Positions 1-8,757 of a stretch of DNA of 64,000 nucleotides are shown in pieces (within the stretch, counting starts at the first letter, position 1; each line of letters starts with the position of its first letter). Under the pieces are notes generated by a model. The model was not told the origin of the DNA. It made no database searches and saw only the letters and a list, made by a program, of their open reading frames with translations. The position numbers and the translations under genes were made by a program. The stretch spans positions 150,938-214,937 of the forward strand of contig CAZMBI010000001.1 in NCBI GenBank assembly GCA_964564675.1, written 5' to 3'. This DNA comes from CAZMBI01 sp964564675 (GTDB lineage Bacteria > Pseudomonadota > Alphaproteobacteria > Rickettsiales > UBA3002).

Positions 1-1782
1 GCTATCCGTATCGAACAGCAAGGCGCTCAGTTGCGCGCGCGGATCATCAGGGTCGATAATGTGCCGGTGAAGGAATATATCAGCCAGCAGGCCACCGCAC
101 CCGGCAGCGACGAAGTGCTGCAATCGTCCCTCGCCCCGCGTTCGGGCACACCGGTTAATCCTGCCGCCACCTCTTCGTCGGTAGCAACACTCAATGCGCT
201 GTTGTTAAAGCCCGCCGGCAACCCGGCGCAGGCCGCCGATTTAATCAGCGCCGTGTTGCGTGTTCCGCAGGGCGCGGCGCAGGCCATTGCGCAAGGGGTG
301 CCAATTCAATTTAAGGTCATCTCGGCGGACTTTCGGGTGGCGGCCGCACCCACGGCAGGCGCCAATGCGCCGGCAGGTGCGGCGGTGAGCCCATCCGCAC
401 CGGGTGCAGGCGTCAGCATCGGCAGCGGCGCACCTGCCCCGCCTGCCGCAACGGCCGCGCCCCCGCCGCCTCCGTCGCAACCCCCGGCCTCGCCCACCTC
501 CCCTGCACCCGACCCGGCCAATATACCGGGCTCAGCGGCCACCGGTCTGGCCAGCGCAGCATATACGCGCTTTTCAGCGGCAGCATACGGGGCGTACGGG
601 GCACTACCCGCGGCGCCACCGACCGCCCCCGGCGGCTCAGCTCCCGGTCTGACAGCGCAGCCGTCAACGCCTACCACGTCCGCTTCCGGTGCCGCAAAGT
701 CCGCCACGCCCAGCACGCCCGCTTCATCATCTGGCCCGCCCGGCCAACTGTTTACCGGTAAAACCAGCACCCGCGCGGCTGTGCCCGCCACACCGCCGGC
801 GACCACCCCCGCCGACCCCTCCGCCGCCGCACCGAACAGGGCGGACCCTGCTCCCGCCGGCGCGCGCGAAGCCGTACCGGCTTATCAGGTACAACGCGGG
901 AACACCATTTCCGCGCGCGTCATCGGCAACGAGCCCGGCGGAGAAACCGTGGTGCGCACATCAGTAGGCACTTTTAAGCTGTTTACCGCCGCCCCGCCGC
1001 CAGCAGGCAGCCTGTTGCAGCTCGAACTCGTCTTTACGCCCAGCATAAGCCAGTCGGTTCAGGCCCGGCCTGAGGCTACGCAGACCAGCCTCGCCACCCA
1101 GTTTCTCAGCCTCTCGCATGACTGGCAAAGCCTGGAGGAAACGCAAAACGTGCTGCGTACTCAACCCAATGCGTTCGTAGAAATGTCGCAGCGTATCCCC
1201 AACACCAAGTCGGAGCTGGTGAACCAGACCCTGTTTTTTTTATCGGCGCTGCGCTCGGGAGATATTCGCCAATGGCTGGGCGGGCGGGCCATTCAACAGC
1301 TGGAAGCGCGCAGCCCCAATCTCCTGCAACGCCTGAGCGCCGACTTCGCCAACCTGCGCAATATCAGTTTCGAACAGCCGGATTACCCCTGGCAGGTATT
1401 TTTATTACCCCTGCGCCATGATGATGAACTCAATCCGCTGCGTTTATTTGTCAAACAAGACGAGCATCATCAGCAGGATCAGTCCGGCGCTGGCGGCACG
1501 CGCTTCGTGTTCGATCTGACGTTGTCCGAGTTAGGAGATATGCAGCTGGACGGCTTTTTTCGCAAGCACGACCGTCAGATGCAGTTTGATCTGGTCATAC
1601 GCAGCGAACGCCCCCTGCCGGAGCCGGTTTCCAGTCAGATTACACATATTTATCAAGAGGGTGCGCAAACCGTTGGCTATCATGGACAGATCTATTTCGA
1701 GCCGCATAAAAAACACTTTGTCATGCCGCTAAATAATACAACTAATGAGCCGTCCGGCGATGGGCATTCTATTCTGGCTTAA
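1..1782 (+). CDS. Pro/Ala-rich protein, possibly FliK-like (5' end outside window)
   Basis: The reading frame is open from the first base, so the true start is probably upstream of the window. A TTG at 31 and a GTG at 61 are the first in-frame alternatives. The first 300 or so visible residues are low-complexity and rich in Ala, Pro, Ser and Thr, like a flexible linker. The last 200 are ordinary globular sequence. They contain a stretch reading FDLTLSELGDMQLDG followed by a probable beta-alpha-beta unit. That layout (long disordered region, then a C-terminal domain with an LxLxELG motif) recalls flagellar hook-length control protein FliK, but no other flagellar gene is nearby and the match is weak. 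No signal peptide can be judged. The mucR-like gene follows after about 100 bp and has its own promoter. Confidence 0.6.
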   Translation, partial: AIRIEQQGAQLRARIIRVDNVPVKEYISQQATAPGSDEVLQSSLAPRSGTPVNPAATSSSVATLNALLLKPAGNPAQAADLISAVLRVPQGAAQAIAQGVPIQFKVISADFRVAAAPTAGANAPAGAAVSPSAPGAGVSIGSGAPAPPAATAAPPPPPSQPPASPTSPAPDPANIPGSAATGLASAAYTRFSAAAYGAYGALPAAPPTAPGGSAPGLTAQPSTPTTSASGAAKSATPSTPASSSGPPGQLFTGKTSTRAAVPATPPATTPADPSAAAPNRADPAPAGAREAVPAYQVQRGNTISARVIGNEPGGETVVRTSVGTFKLFTAAPPPAGSLLQLELVFTPSISQSVQARPEATQTSLATQFLSLSHDWQSLEETQNVLRTQPNAFVEMSQRIPNTKSELVNQTLFFLSALRSGDIRQWLGGRAIQQLEARSPNLLQRLSADFANLRNISFEQPDYPWQVFLLPLRHDDELNPLRLFVKQDEHHQQDQSGAGGTRFVFDLTLSELGDMQLDGFFRKHDRQMQFDLVIRSERPLPEPVSSQITHIYQEGAQTVGYHGQIYFEPHKKHFVMPLNNTTNEPSGDGHSILA

Positions 1783-1816
1783 TAGACCATTATTATATTT
1801 TTCTTAACAAACCCTC

Positions 1817-1846
1817 TTGACTTTATGCTGACTAATTCCCTATGCT
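1817..1846 (+). promoter_or_regulatory. Probable sigma-70 promoter of the mucR-like gene
   Basis: A TTGACT box at 1817-1822 and a TATGCT box at 1841-1846 are separated by 18 bp. They lie 33 bp before the mucR start. An AGGAG ribosome-binding site lies at 1864-1868. No experimental support; inferred from consensus match and position. Confidence 0.55.
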
Positions 1847-1878
1847 GGAGAAAGCAATGTAATAGGAGAAAAACAGTA

Positions 1879-2424
1879 ATGGCAAACACGCAACTTCAAA
1901 CAATTACTCAGCAGAAACCGGATACGGAAACGCAACGCGCGCTGATTCAGTCCACCGCTGATATTGTCACGGCCATGATTGATAACGGCGAAAGTAAAGA
2001 TGTAAAAAAAATGATTCGCGAGATTTACTACGAATTAAGCGGGCTGTCCTCGGAAAGCGAAACCGAGGCCGCGGCGCATCGCCGAAAGCCGGCGGTTCCT
2101 GTCGATCAGTCGGTGCAGGATGATCATATTATCTGCCTAGAAGACGGCCAAAAGCTGAAAATGCTCAAGCGCTATCTGAAAACGCATTACAATATGACGC
2201 CGGAGGAGTACCGTATCCGCTGGGGTCTACCGTCTAACTATCCGATGGTGGCGCCGGAATATGCCAAAAAGCGCAGTAAACTGGCGCGCGAGATCGGGCT
2301 GGGCAAAAAATCGGCAACGTCTGCCAAACGTTCCTCCGCGGCGACCTCGTCGCGCAAATCCCGGCAACAAAAGCCCCGCCAGCAACAGCAGACCCGTCAG
2401 GCCGCCAGGCGCAGCACCAGGTAA
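1879..2424 (+). CDS. MucR/Ros family transcriptional regulator
   Basis: A 181-residue DNA-binding protein of the Ros/MucR family, which in alphaproteobacteria controls exopolysaccharide, motility and cell-cycle genes. The ATG at 1879 follows AGGAG by a normal spacing and is preferred over an upstream ATG at 1825 with no ribosome-binding site. The N-terminal half is helical (probable oligomerisation region). The family signature is at residues 86-130: CLEDG, then LKRYLKTHYNMTPEEYRIRWGLP and YPMVAPEYA. In classical members the first Cys is followed two residues later by a second Cys. Here that position is Asp (C86-L-E-D), so the zinc site looks incomplete; zinc-less family members are known. 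The last 40 residues are Lys/Arg/Gln-rich, like a basic DNA-binding tail. Confidence 0.88.
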   Translation: MANTQLQTITQQKPDTETQRALIQSTADIVTAMIDNGESKDVKKMIREIYYELSGLSSESETEAAAHRRKPAVPVDQSVQDDHIICLEDGQKLKMLKRYLKTHYNMTPEEYRIRWGLPSNYPMVAPEYAKKRSKLAREIGLGKKSATSAKRSSAATSSRKSRQQKPRQQQQTRQAARRSTR

Positions 2425-2433
2425 CGCCTTCGT

Positions 2434-2462
2434 ATTGTCGATTAACGTTGTTAATCGACAAT
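2434..2462 (+). terminator. Hairpin after the mucR-like gene
   Basis: Perfect 13-bp arms ATTGTCGATTAAC (2434-2446) and GTTAATCGACAAT (2450-2462) surround a 3-nt loop, 9 bp after the stop codon. A second, GC-rich hairpin (CCCGCC 2467-2472, GGCGGG 2477-2482) follows directly. Neither has a long T tract, so termination strength is uncertain. Confidence 0.5.
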
Positions 2463-2613
2463 GAAGCCCGCCGTGAGGCGGGATTCCGCCGCGTAGCGAG
2501 AGTCTTTTATGCGGAGCATAAAGTCAGTTAGCTATATTTCCCGGCTTGCCGCATGCTGAACGCGTGTCAGCATGACGCTGACCGTGTGGTCTGCGCGTCA
2601 ACGCGCCAATAGG

Positions 2614-4080
2614 CTAGAAATCGATATCCCAGCTGTTCTTGCCCGTGGGCCGCTGCAGAGTTTGCAGCACCGCCGGATCAAGCTTTCCAAAGCTTGTATC
2701 GTATAACTGCTCCGGCAACCAGGTGGTGATAATGGGAAAACTGGCGAGCACCGCCAGCGCCAGGCCCTGAATTCCGACAAAAGGTATGATGCCTTTATAG
2801 ATGTCGGTGGTTTTCACTGACGACGGCGCGACCCCGCGCAGATAAAACAAGGAAAACCCGAAAGGTGGCGTCAGAAAGGACGTTTGCAGATTGATCGCCA
2901 TCATAATGGCAAGCCAGATCGGATCCGCCCCCATCATCAACAGCACCGGCGCCACGATCGGCACCACCACAAAGATAATCTGAATAAAGTCGAGAAAAAA
3001 GCCGAGTAAAAACATCACCACCATGGTCACCAGCATGGCGCCGAGCAGACCGCCGGGCAAATCGGTGATGATGGCATGCACCAGATCGTCCCCGCCATAG
3101 CCGCGAAACACCAGCGTGAATACGGCAGCGCCGATGAGAATCGTGAATACCATGGCCGAAACGTTAAGCGTTCCCAGCATGACATCACGCAGATTGCGGT
3201 AAGTAAGTGCCCCCCGATAAGCCGCCAGCGCCATGGCTCCGACCGCACCCACGGCGGCGGATTCGGTGGCGGTGGCGACCCCCCCGAGAATGGAGCCGAG
3301 CACCAGCACGATGAGGAATAACGGCGGAAACAGCGTTTTCAACACCCGCTGCCATTTGCCGTCGGCAAACATGCGCGTGCGCTCTTCTTGCGACAGGCAC
3401 TGCATACGGCTGGGGTGCAGCATGCTGTATATAAATTGCCAGAGCATATAAAGCGCCACCAGACCGAAACCGGGAATGATTGCGGCGACAAATAAATCGG
3501 CAACGCTGACCGGAATCGGTGACGCAATGCCCATACGCAACTGCGCCGTCTGCCAGGAGTTGGAAATCTGATCGGCCAGCAGAATCAGCACCACCGAGGG
3601 CGGAATAATCTGCCCCAGGGTGCCGGCGGCACAGATAGTGCCGCAGGAAAGCCTCGGACAATAGCCGCTTTTGAGCATGGAAGGTAGTGAAATCAGCCCC
3701 ATCGTGACCACCGTAGCGCCGACAATGCCGGTGGAAGCCGCCAGCATGGCGCCCACCAGCATCACCGAGAACCCCAGCCCAGCTTTGACACTGCCGAATA
3801 AGCCCGCCATCGTCTCCAGCAATTCTTCGGCGATTTTGGCGCGCTCCAGCACGATACCCATAAACACGAACAACGGCACGGCAATCAACAGGTCGTTGGT
3901 CATCACCGCAAAGATGGAATTGGGCAGCGTATTGAGCGTTTGCAGGGGAAAAACATCACATGCCGCGCCGCCAAGAGCGAACAATATGGACGTACCGGCC
4001 AGCGTAAAAGCAACCGGATAGCCCATCACCAGTGCCGAGAAAATAACCAGAACCATGATAATGGGCAGATATTCAACCAT
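2614..4080 (-). CDS. dctM: TRAP transporter large permease (DctM)
   Basis: The large, roughly 12-helix permease of a tripartite ATP-independent periplasmic (TRAP) transporter. It uses the ion gradient to import carboxylate-type solutes delivered by a periplasmic binding protein. The 488-residue protein is hydrophobic throughout and has the DctM pattern: an N-terminal MVEYLPIIMVL helix, ASTGIVGATVVTMGLISLPSML, the GxxGxxIPPSVVLIL motif, and a C-terminal FLDFIQIIFVVVPIVAP segment. The ATG at 4080 follows GAGGGGG and is used instead of an in-frame ATG 60 bp upstream. It lies 10 bp after dctQ. No substrate-binding DctP gene is seen in the window, so the substrate is unknown. Last gene of the nadA-DUF2125-nadC-dctQ-dctM operon. 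Confidence 0.9.
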   Translation of the reverse strand: MVEYLPIIMVLVIFSALVMGYPVAFTLAGTSILFALGGAACDVFPLQTLNTLPNSIFAVMTNDLLIAVPLFVFMGIVLERAKIAEELLETMAGLFGSVKAGLGFSVMLVGAMLAASTGIVGATVVTMGLISLPSMLKSGYCPRLSCGTICAAGTLGQIIPPSVVLILLADQISNSWQTAQLRMGIASPIPVSVADLFVAAIIPGFGLVALYMLWQFIYSMLHPSRMQCLSQEERTRMFADGKWQRVLKTLFPPLFLIVLVLGSILGGVATATESAAVGAVGAMALAAYRGALTYRNLRDVMLGTLNVSAMVFTILIGAAVFTLVFRGYGGDDLVHAIITDLPGGLLGAMLVTMVVMFLLGFFLDFIQIIFVVVPIVAPVLLMMGADPIWLAIMMAINLQTSFLTPPFGFSLFYLRGVAPSSVKTTDIYKGIIPFVGIQGLALAVLASFPIITTWLPEQLYDTSFGKLDPAVLQTLQRPTGKNSWDIDF

Positions 4081-4090
4081 CCGCGCCCCC

Positions 4091-4618
4091 TCAGATGTGA
4101 ATATCTTTTGGCGCCGGATGCTCTTTATGGCGCAACACATAGATAGAGTGAATAATCAGTGAAATCCCCTGCAATGCCAGGGAAGCGCCGCACACCCACA
4201 TAAAGCTTTTAAACACAAATACGCCCGGCATGCCGCGATATTCCGACGAGCCTTCCAGAATTTCCCAGGAGCCGATGACATAATCCCAGGTGAAATAAAA
4301 CAGCGCCACGCAGGTGGGAAATAAAAAGACGATCGTACCGATGATATTGACCCAGGCTTTGGCGCCTTCGCGCATGGCCTGATACAACACATCCACGCGC
4401 ACCAGCGCTTCATGCTTGAACGCATAGGCCGCGCCGGCAAGAAACAGGATGCCGTGCATGAAGCGCACGGATTCCTGCTGCCAGGACGAGCCCTCGGCAA
4501 AGGCATAACGCAACAGCACGATCAGCAGCATCATGATGACCATGCCCAGCGCCGTCCACGAAACCAGACGGCCCAGCCATTCGTTGATGCAATCAATACC
4601 ACGCGCTAATATTAGCAT
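4091..4618 (-). CDS. dctQ: TRAP transporter small permease (DctQ)
   Basis: A 175-residue protein with four predicted membrane helices: around residues 20-37, 52-70, 90-110 and 135-157. This is the normal architecture of DctQ, the small membrane subunit of TRAP transporters. The region after helix 1 contains the WQQE segment typical of the family, where it contacts the large subunit. Its ATG is 1 bp beyond the nadC stop codon and its end is 10 bp before dctM, so it is almost certainly co-transcribed and translationally coupled with both. Confidence 0.88.
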   Translation of the reverse strand: MLILARGIDCINEWLGRLVSWTALGMVIMMLLIVLLRYAFAEGSSWQQESVRFMHGILFLAGAAYAFKHEALVRVDVLYQAMREGAKAWVNIIGTIVFLFPTCVALFYFTWDYVIGSWEILEGSSEYRGMPGVFVFKSFMWVCGASLALQGISLIIHSIYVLRHKEHPAPKDIHI

Positions 4619-4619
4619 G

Positions 4620-5456
4620 TTAGACGCTATCCAGCCCGATGTCAGATGCCTTCACGGAATGCGTCAACCGCCCGACGGAGACGAAATCCACGCCCGTTTC
4701 CGCCACGGCCCGCACGGTTTCTAAGGTCATGTTACCGGAAGCCTCGCATAGCGCCCGCCCCTTTGCAAGCGCAACCGCCCGTTGCAGCGCAGCAATTTCC
4801 ATATTGTCGAGCAGCAACATATCCGCACCGGCGGCCAGCGCTTCTTCCACCTGCGTGATCCGCTCGCATTCGACTTCGACACGCGAAGTGGCCGGGCTGT
4901 TGCGCTTGGCGCGGGCAACCGCCTCGCCGATACTGCCGACAATCGCAATATGATTATCTTTGATCAGAATCCCGTCATCCAGCCTTTGGCGGTGATTATG
5001 GCCGCCGCCGCAGCGCACGGCGTATTTATCCAGCGCGCGCAGGCCGGGCATAGTTTTGCGGGTATCGAGAATCGTGGCGTTTGTACCTTCAACCGCTCTG
5101 ACAAAGGCGGCCGTTTGCGTCGCCACCCCGCACATGCGCTGCAGGAGATTCAGCGCCACCCGTTCGCCCGCCAATATCCCGCGTGCCGAACCAAACAACG
5201 ACGCCATCTCCGCCCCCGCCGCCAGCGTCTGGCCATCCTGCACGCGTATATCGCAATCAATCAACGGATCGACACTGGCAAAGACCAGTTGCACCACTTC
5301 CATACCCGCGACCGTCAACGGTTCGCGCGCCACCAGTTTCATGGTCACTTCGGTATGTTCGGGAATGATCGCCTCGCTGGTGATATCGCCATGGCCGATA
5401 TCTTCACTGAGCGCCATGAAGACAATTCGCTGGAGTTCTTCTGCCGAAGGAGTCAT
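4620..5456 (-). CDS. nadC: Nicotinate-nucleotide pyrophosphorylase (carboxylating)
   Basis: Quinolinate phosphoribosyltransferase, which converts quinolinate and PRPP to nicotinate mononucleotide, CO2 and pyrophosphate in de novo NAD synthesis. The 278-residue protein has the usual family length and motifs: LSEDIGHGDITSEA near the N-terminus, the RxxLNLLQRMCGVAT segment, DTRKTMPGLRALDKYAVRCGGGHNHR that binds substrate, and the C-terminal LLLDNM and EASGNMTLETV strands of the barrel. The ATG at 5456 is chosen because it fits family length. An upstream TTG at 5519 would add 21 residues. It lies between the DUF2125-like gene and dctQ in one operon. nadB is not in the operon or the window. Confidence 0.95.
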   Translation of the reverse strand: MTPSAEELQRIVFMALSEDIGHGDITSEAIIPEHTEVTMKLVAREPLTVAGMEVVQLVFASVDPLIDCDIRVQDGQTLAAGAEMASLFGSARGILAGERVALNLLQRMCGVATQTAAFVRAVEGTNATILDTRKTMPGLRALDKYAVRCGGGHNHRQRLDDGILIKDNHIAIVGSIGEAVARAKRNSPATSRVEVECERITQVEEALAAGADMLLLDNMEIAALQRAVALAKGRALCEASGNMTLETVRAVAETGVDFVSVGRLTHSVKASDIGLDSV

Positions 5457-5550
5457 GAGAGCCTGTAAGCGCGTGACAATCAGAAAATGAGCATTAGCCA
5501 AATTGGCCGTGCAAGTCAAAGCTTAAGCAGACGCAGGGTGGTGATTGAAC

Positions 5551-6186
5551 CTAGCCCACCGCTTCAGTGATCAGGGCCCGGAACCATCGCAGCGGTGCGC
5601 GGATATCTTTGGGAATATAGCGCCACAGCGGCTCTTCGGTCGGCGTATATTGAAACCTTACCTTGCGTGAACTTTTGCCTTTATCGATACCCACCATCCA
5701 TTGCGACGGCAGCTGGATACCGTATTCCGCCGTGTTCACTATACGCGCCAGCCGGTTCGGCGGGGCATGCACCAGCAGTTCCGGCACATGATACAGGTAA
5801 ATGTAATATTCCTGCCTGCCAAGTTTGACCGTGAAATCCGGCAGAAAGTCGAGGCTATATTGCCATTTCTCCTCATCCTCGGGCACAAAGCTCAGATACG
5901 GGCCGTGGATGCGCATACGGCGACCATCGACTACGGCGCTGAAATTGGGTCGCAACAGACGGATCTCAAGATAAAACGGAAAGCCGCTGGCGATTATATC
6001 ATCGTAATCCAGCGATACGTTACCCCCGGCGCGGTTCCACGTGGTTTCCTGACGTTTGATGGATTGTTCAACGGCCGCCAGATGCTCCTCGGCGTCACCC
6101 TCCCACTTCAAGAACCAGGCAAATAACATGAGGGCGAAAATGCAGGTTGAGCCTGCTATAAACCCGATCACCTGTTCCGTATTCAT
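5551..6186 (-). CDS. DUF2125-like membrane-anchored protein
   Basis: A 211-residue protein of unknown function with one N-terminal membrane helix (about residues 8-26) and an otherwise soluble, beta-rich body. The segment IIASGFPFYLEI resembles the SGFPF motif of DUF2125, an alphaproteobacterial family of periplasmic proteins anchored to the inner membrane. The start codon overlaps the nadA stop (ATGA), so translation should be coupled to nadA. The family is not known to take part in NAD synthesis, and its place here may be only genomic. Assignment rests on one motif and topology. Confidence 0.7.
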   Translation of the reverse strand: MNTEQVIGFIAGSTCIFALMLFAWFLKWEGDAEEHLAAVEQSIKRQETTWNRAGGNVSLDYDDIIASGFPFYLEIRLLRPNFSAVVDGRRMRIHGPYLSFVPEDEEKWQYSLDFLPDFTVKLGRQEYYIYLYHVPELLVHAPPNRLARIVNTAEYGIQLPSQWMVGIDKGKSSRKVRFQYTPTEEPLWRYIPKDIRAPLRWFRALITEAVG

Positions 6187-7202
6187 CGTGTGACAGCCGA
6201 TTGCGGAATGGTTTCTGACATGGCAAGCATCTTATCCAGCGGCGCACGTGCCAGTGCGATCAGTTCGTCAGACAGGGCGATTGCCGGCGTACGGCCCCGC
6301 ATGCACCGATACAGTTTCTCCAATGTGTTCATTTTCATATACGGACAGTTATTGCACGAAAGGCAGGCGCCGTCAGCTTCCATTCCCGGCACAGGGATAA
6401 AGGTGCTACCCGGCGAACATTGCTCCATTTGATGGATGATGCCAGGCTCCGTCAGGACCAGAAACGTCTCGCCGGGATGGGTTTGGGTATATTTCAACAG
6501 CGACGAGGTGGAACCAATATGGTGCGCATAAGCCAGCAAATGCTCGGGACACTCCGGATGGGCGATGATGCGGGCCTGCGGGTGGCGAGTTTTGAGCTTG
6601 ACCAGTTCCTGCTCGGAAAACCGCTCATGCACGACGCAGGTGCCGTCCCAAAACAGCATCTCACGCCCGCTTTGCTTGGCCAGATAGGCGCCCAGAAACT
6701 TATCGGGTGCAAATAAAATCGGCTGTTCTTCCGGTATCTGATCGATAATGGCCCGGGCATTGGTGGAGGTGACAATAATATCCGACAACGCTTTGACTTC
6801 CGCCGAACAGTTAATATAGGTCAGCGCCATATGCTCGGGATGTGCCCGGCGAAAGGCGGCGAAACGCTGCGGCGGGCAGGCAAATTCCAGCGAGCAGCCG
6901 GCATCTATATCAGGCAGCAGCACCGTTTTGTCGGGCGATAAAATCTTGGCTGTCTCAGCCATGAATTTAACGCCGCAAAAAACAATGACATCGGCATCGG
7001 TGGCGGCCGCCTTGCGGGACAAATCCAGCGAATCACCGATAAAATCCGCCATGTCCTGAATGTCGTCATCCTGATAATAATGCGCCAGGATCACCGCATT
7101 CATCTCTTCCCGCAGGCGATTGATAGCGTCTTCAAGATCAAGCCCCGGATCGGCGGCCGGGGCCATGGGCTCTTGCTGCAAACTGTGTCTTGGTGTTTCC
7201 AT
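6183..7202 (-). CDS. nadA: Quinolinate synthase A
   Basis: A [4Fe-4S] enzyme that condenses iminoaspartate with dihydroxyacetone phosphate to quinolinate. The 339-residue protein has the three-fold NadA layout: ILAHYYQDDDIQDMADFIGDSL at 38-59, VFCGVKFMAETAKIL at 74-88, AGCSLEF around C103, HPECPE around C218, and CNNCPYMKMNTLEKLYRC around 283-300. C103, C218 and one of C283/C286 are the likely cluster ligands. The ATG at 7202 has only a weak ribosome-binding site. First gene of the operon. The usual partner NadB is absent locally, so iminoaspartate must come from a distant nadB or from an aspartate dehydrogenase. Confidence 0.95.
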   Translation of the reverse strand: METPRHSLQQEPMAPAADPGLDLEDAINRLREEMNAVILAHYYQDDDIQDMADFIGDSLDLSRKAAATDADVIVFCGVKFMAETAKILSPDKTVLLPDIDAGCSLEFACPPQRFAAFRRAHPEHMALTYINCSAEVKALSDIIVTSTNARAIIDQIPEEQPILFAPDKFLGAYLAKQSGREMLFWDGTCVVHERFSEQELVKLKTRHPQARIIAHPECPEHLLAYAHHIGSTSSLLKYTQTHPGETFLVLTEPGIIHQMEQCSPGSTFIPVPGMEADGACLSCNNCPYMKMNTLEKLYRCMRGRTPAIALSDELIALARAPLDKMLAMSETIPQSAVTR

Positions 7203-7568
7203 AACGTATTTTTATTTATGTAATGTAATGATGTAAAATTAAAAGACGCAACCCATTAGAGGAAATGCGCGGCGCAGGCGCGACAGTCCCGCACCTGTGT
7301 TAACAAGCTGGCCAAATCGTCTTGAGCACTGATACAAATGCTCCATCAACCACATGAAAAACCATCATTCTTATAGATTATGCTCGGTTATTCACCGTTT
7401 TTTAATCGATTCAACTTACAATATATATTGAAACTATTGCATCAGTCGGCTTTCAGCGTGTCATCCCCGAGAAAGCGGGAATAACGGAACACAGGCAGGA
7501 GCCGGCATATGCATGGGTCTCATATTGAGGCATTACTTAACATAAAACAACATACATAAGGGGCAGTC
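7203..7568. other. 366-bp intergenic region upstream of nadA and the 7569 gene
   Basis: No gene is seen. The stretch is the divergent promoter region for nadA (minus) and the 347-residue gene (plus). It contains AT-rich DNA at 7380-7440 and a REP-like short palindrome at 7464-7480 (GTCATCCCCG then AGAAAGCGGG), a sequence type that recurs in many proteobacterial genomes. No convincing riboswitch was recognised. An AAGGGGC ribosome-binding site precedes the ATG at 7569. Confidence 0.5.
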
Positions 7569-8612
7569 ATGGCTTGGGAGCTGGCAGGAAAACACGTCTA
7601 TGAGGTCGACGACGCCCTGGCCGCGCATGACAGCTCGGCATCCGGCAAACTCTCCGGCCTTCCAGCCGATATTGAAGACGAAAGCTATCTGGTACGCAGC
7701 TTTCACCTCGTGCCGTATTTTCCGCCTGCACCGGCAGCATCAGAACAGCAGCGCACGCGCGAACGGCTGAATATCGAGCTGTGTGACCGCGTCTTTCGCA
7801 TTTCCGATGCGCGTGATGTCACCCGCCGCGGCGAGATTGCCGATGAAGCCATTAACGCGCTGATGTATCAGTTCGAAATCAGCGAGGATATACAACGCCG
7901 CAGCCTGGGCCGTATTTTATTCGGTCGCATTGTCTCACGCATCCGGGACTTATCCGGCATGTATCTCGAACAGCGCGACCATAACGGCTATGAGCCCGCC
8001 AACGCTTCCGAAAAGGCATTATATGCGCGCATTCATGATCTGTATCAGTATGTCATGGTTGATCGCCGCGATATTTTTGAATGCGTGCGTTTGTATGACC
8101 TGTCGATCGATCGCGACGGCATTATTGAGGAAGTGTTTTCCGAAATCGGCAAAACCCAGCAGCTTCCCATCGCAACCATTTATAATAATCGCGTGATTAA
8201 AATCGGTGAGGCCATGGCCAGCATCGAGGAAGTCGCCGATACCATGACCACCGTCCTATCGGCGCTGACCACCCTGCCCCTTGAAGAGCTGCGCCACTGC
8301 CTGCGCGATTATTCGGCTACAGCACGCCGCGTGACCGGTATTCCCACTTCCGATCCGCTGGCGTATGACGCCGTCGCCGCCGAGTATATTCAAACGCACG
8401 ATACCATGCGCGATGCAGTGGTTTGTCTGGATGAGCTCAACCCCTATCGCAGCGACCTGCACCATCTGATCGACTGGCTGCGTGACGGGCTCAACCTGAT
8501 TCACAGCATGCAAAACATCCGTGACGGCCGGGCCAACTCGATCGCGGCATATCAGAAAGCCGCCGGCCGCTGGACGGATATGGACATCCCCAAACTGGTC
8601 AAAGTCAGTTAG
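7569..8612 (+). CDS. Conserved-looking helical protein of unknown function
   Basis: A 347-residue soluble protein that I do not recognise. It has no signal peptide, membrane helix or classical nucleotide-binding motif. It is charged and mostly helical, with Arg/Asp/Glu-rich segments such as RRSLGRILFGRIVSRIRDLSG and a probable helical C-terminal half (residues 220-320). The start is supported by AAGGGGC seven bases before the ATG. It stands alone between the nadA promoter and the convergent glutamine-synthetase-like gene. Codon use matches the surrounding GC-rich genes, so it looks native. Confidence 0.75.
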   Translation: MAWELAGKHVYEVDDALAAHDSSASGKLSGLPADIEDESYLVRSFHLVPYFPPAPAASEQQRTRERLNIELCDRVFRISDARDVTRRGEIADEAINALMYQFEISEDIQRRSLGRILFGRIVSRIRDLSGMYLEQRDHNGYEPANASEKALYARIHDLYQYVMVDRRDIFECVRLYDLSIDRDGIIEEVFSEIGKTQQLPIATIYNNRVIKIGEAMASIEEVADTMTTVLSALTTLPLEELRHCLRDYSATARRVTGIPTSDPLAYDAVAAEYIQTHDTMRDAVVCLDELNPYRSDLHHLIDWLRDGLNLIHSMQNIRDGRANSIAAYQKAAGRWTDMDIPKLVKVS

Positions 8613-8699
8613 GGATTGCTTCATTTTGTGTGATACGCAGCGTATCAGCAGGGTATCGATGGCAATGCCCCCCTCGCTGGCTGCGCGGCGCGCTGCTTC

Positions 8700-8731
8700 C
8701 CTCTCCCTGAAGGCGGAGTGTAAGGGAGAGG
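8700..8731. repeat. Imperfect palindrome between convergent genes
   Basis: Arms CCTCTCCCT (8700-8708) and AGGGAGAGG (8723-8731) enclose 14 nt, in the gap between two convergent genes. It may serve as a bidirectional terminator, but no T tract is present. The purine/pyrimidine-rich arms resemble the CCCTCCCC/GGGGAGGG palindrome found inside the glycosyltransferase gene at 16309-16332, so both may belong to one dispersed repeat family. Confidence 0.4.
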
Positions 8732-8757
8732 CATGCTTTATGTGACTGTGACATACC

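Noticed and set aside
7464..7480. Short GC palindrome as terminator
   Set aside because: It lies in a divergent promoter region and has no T tract; better read as a REP-like repeat.
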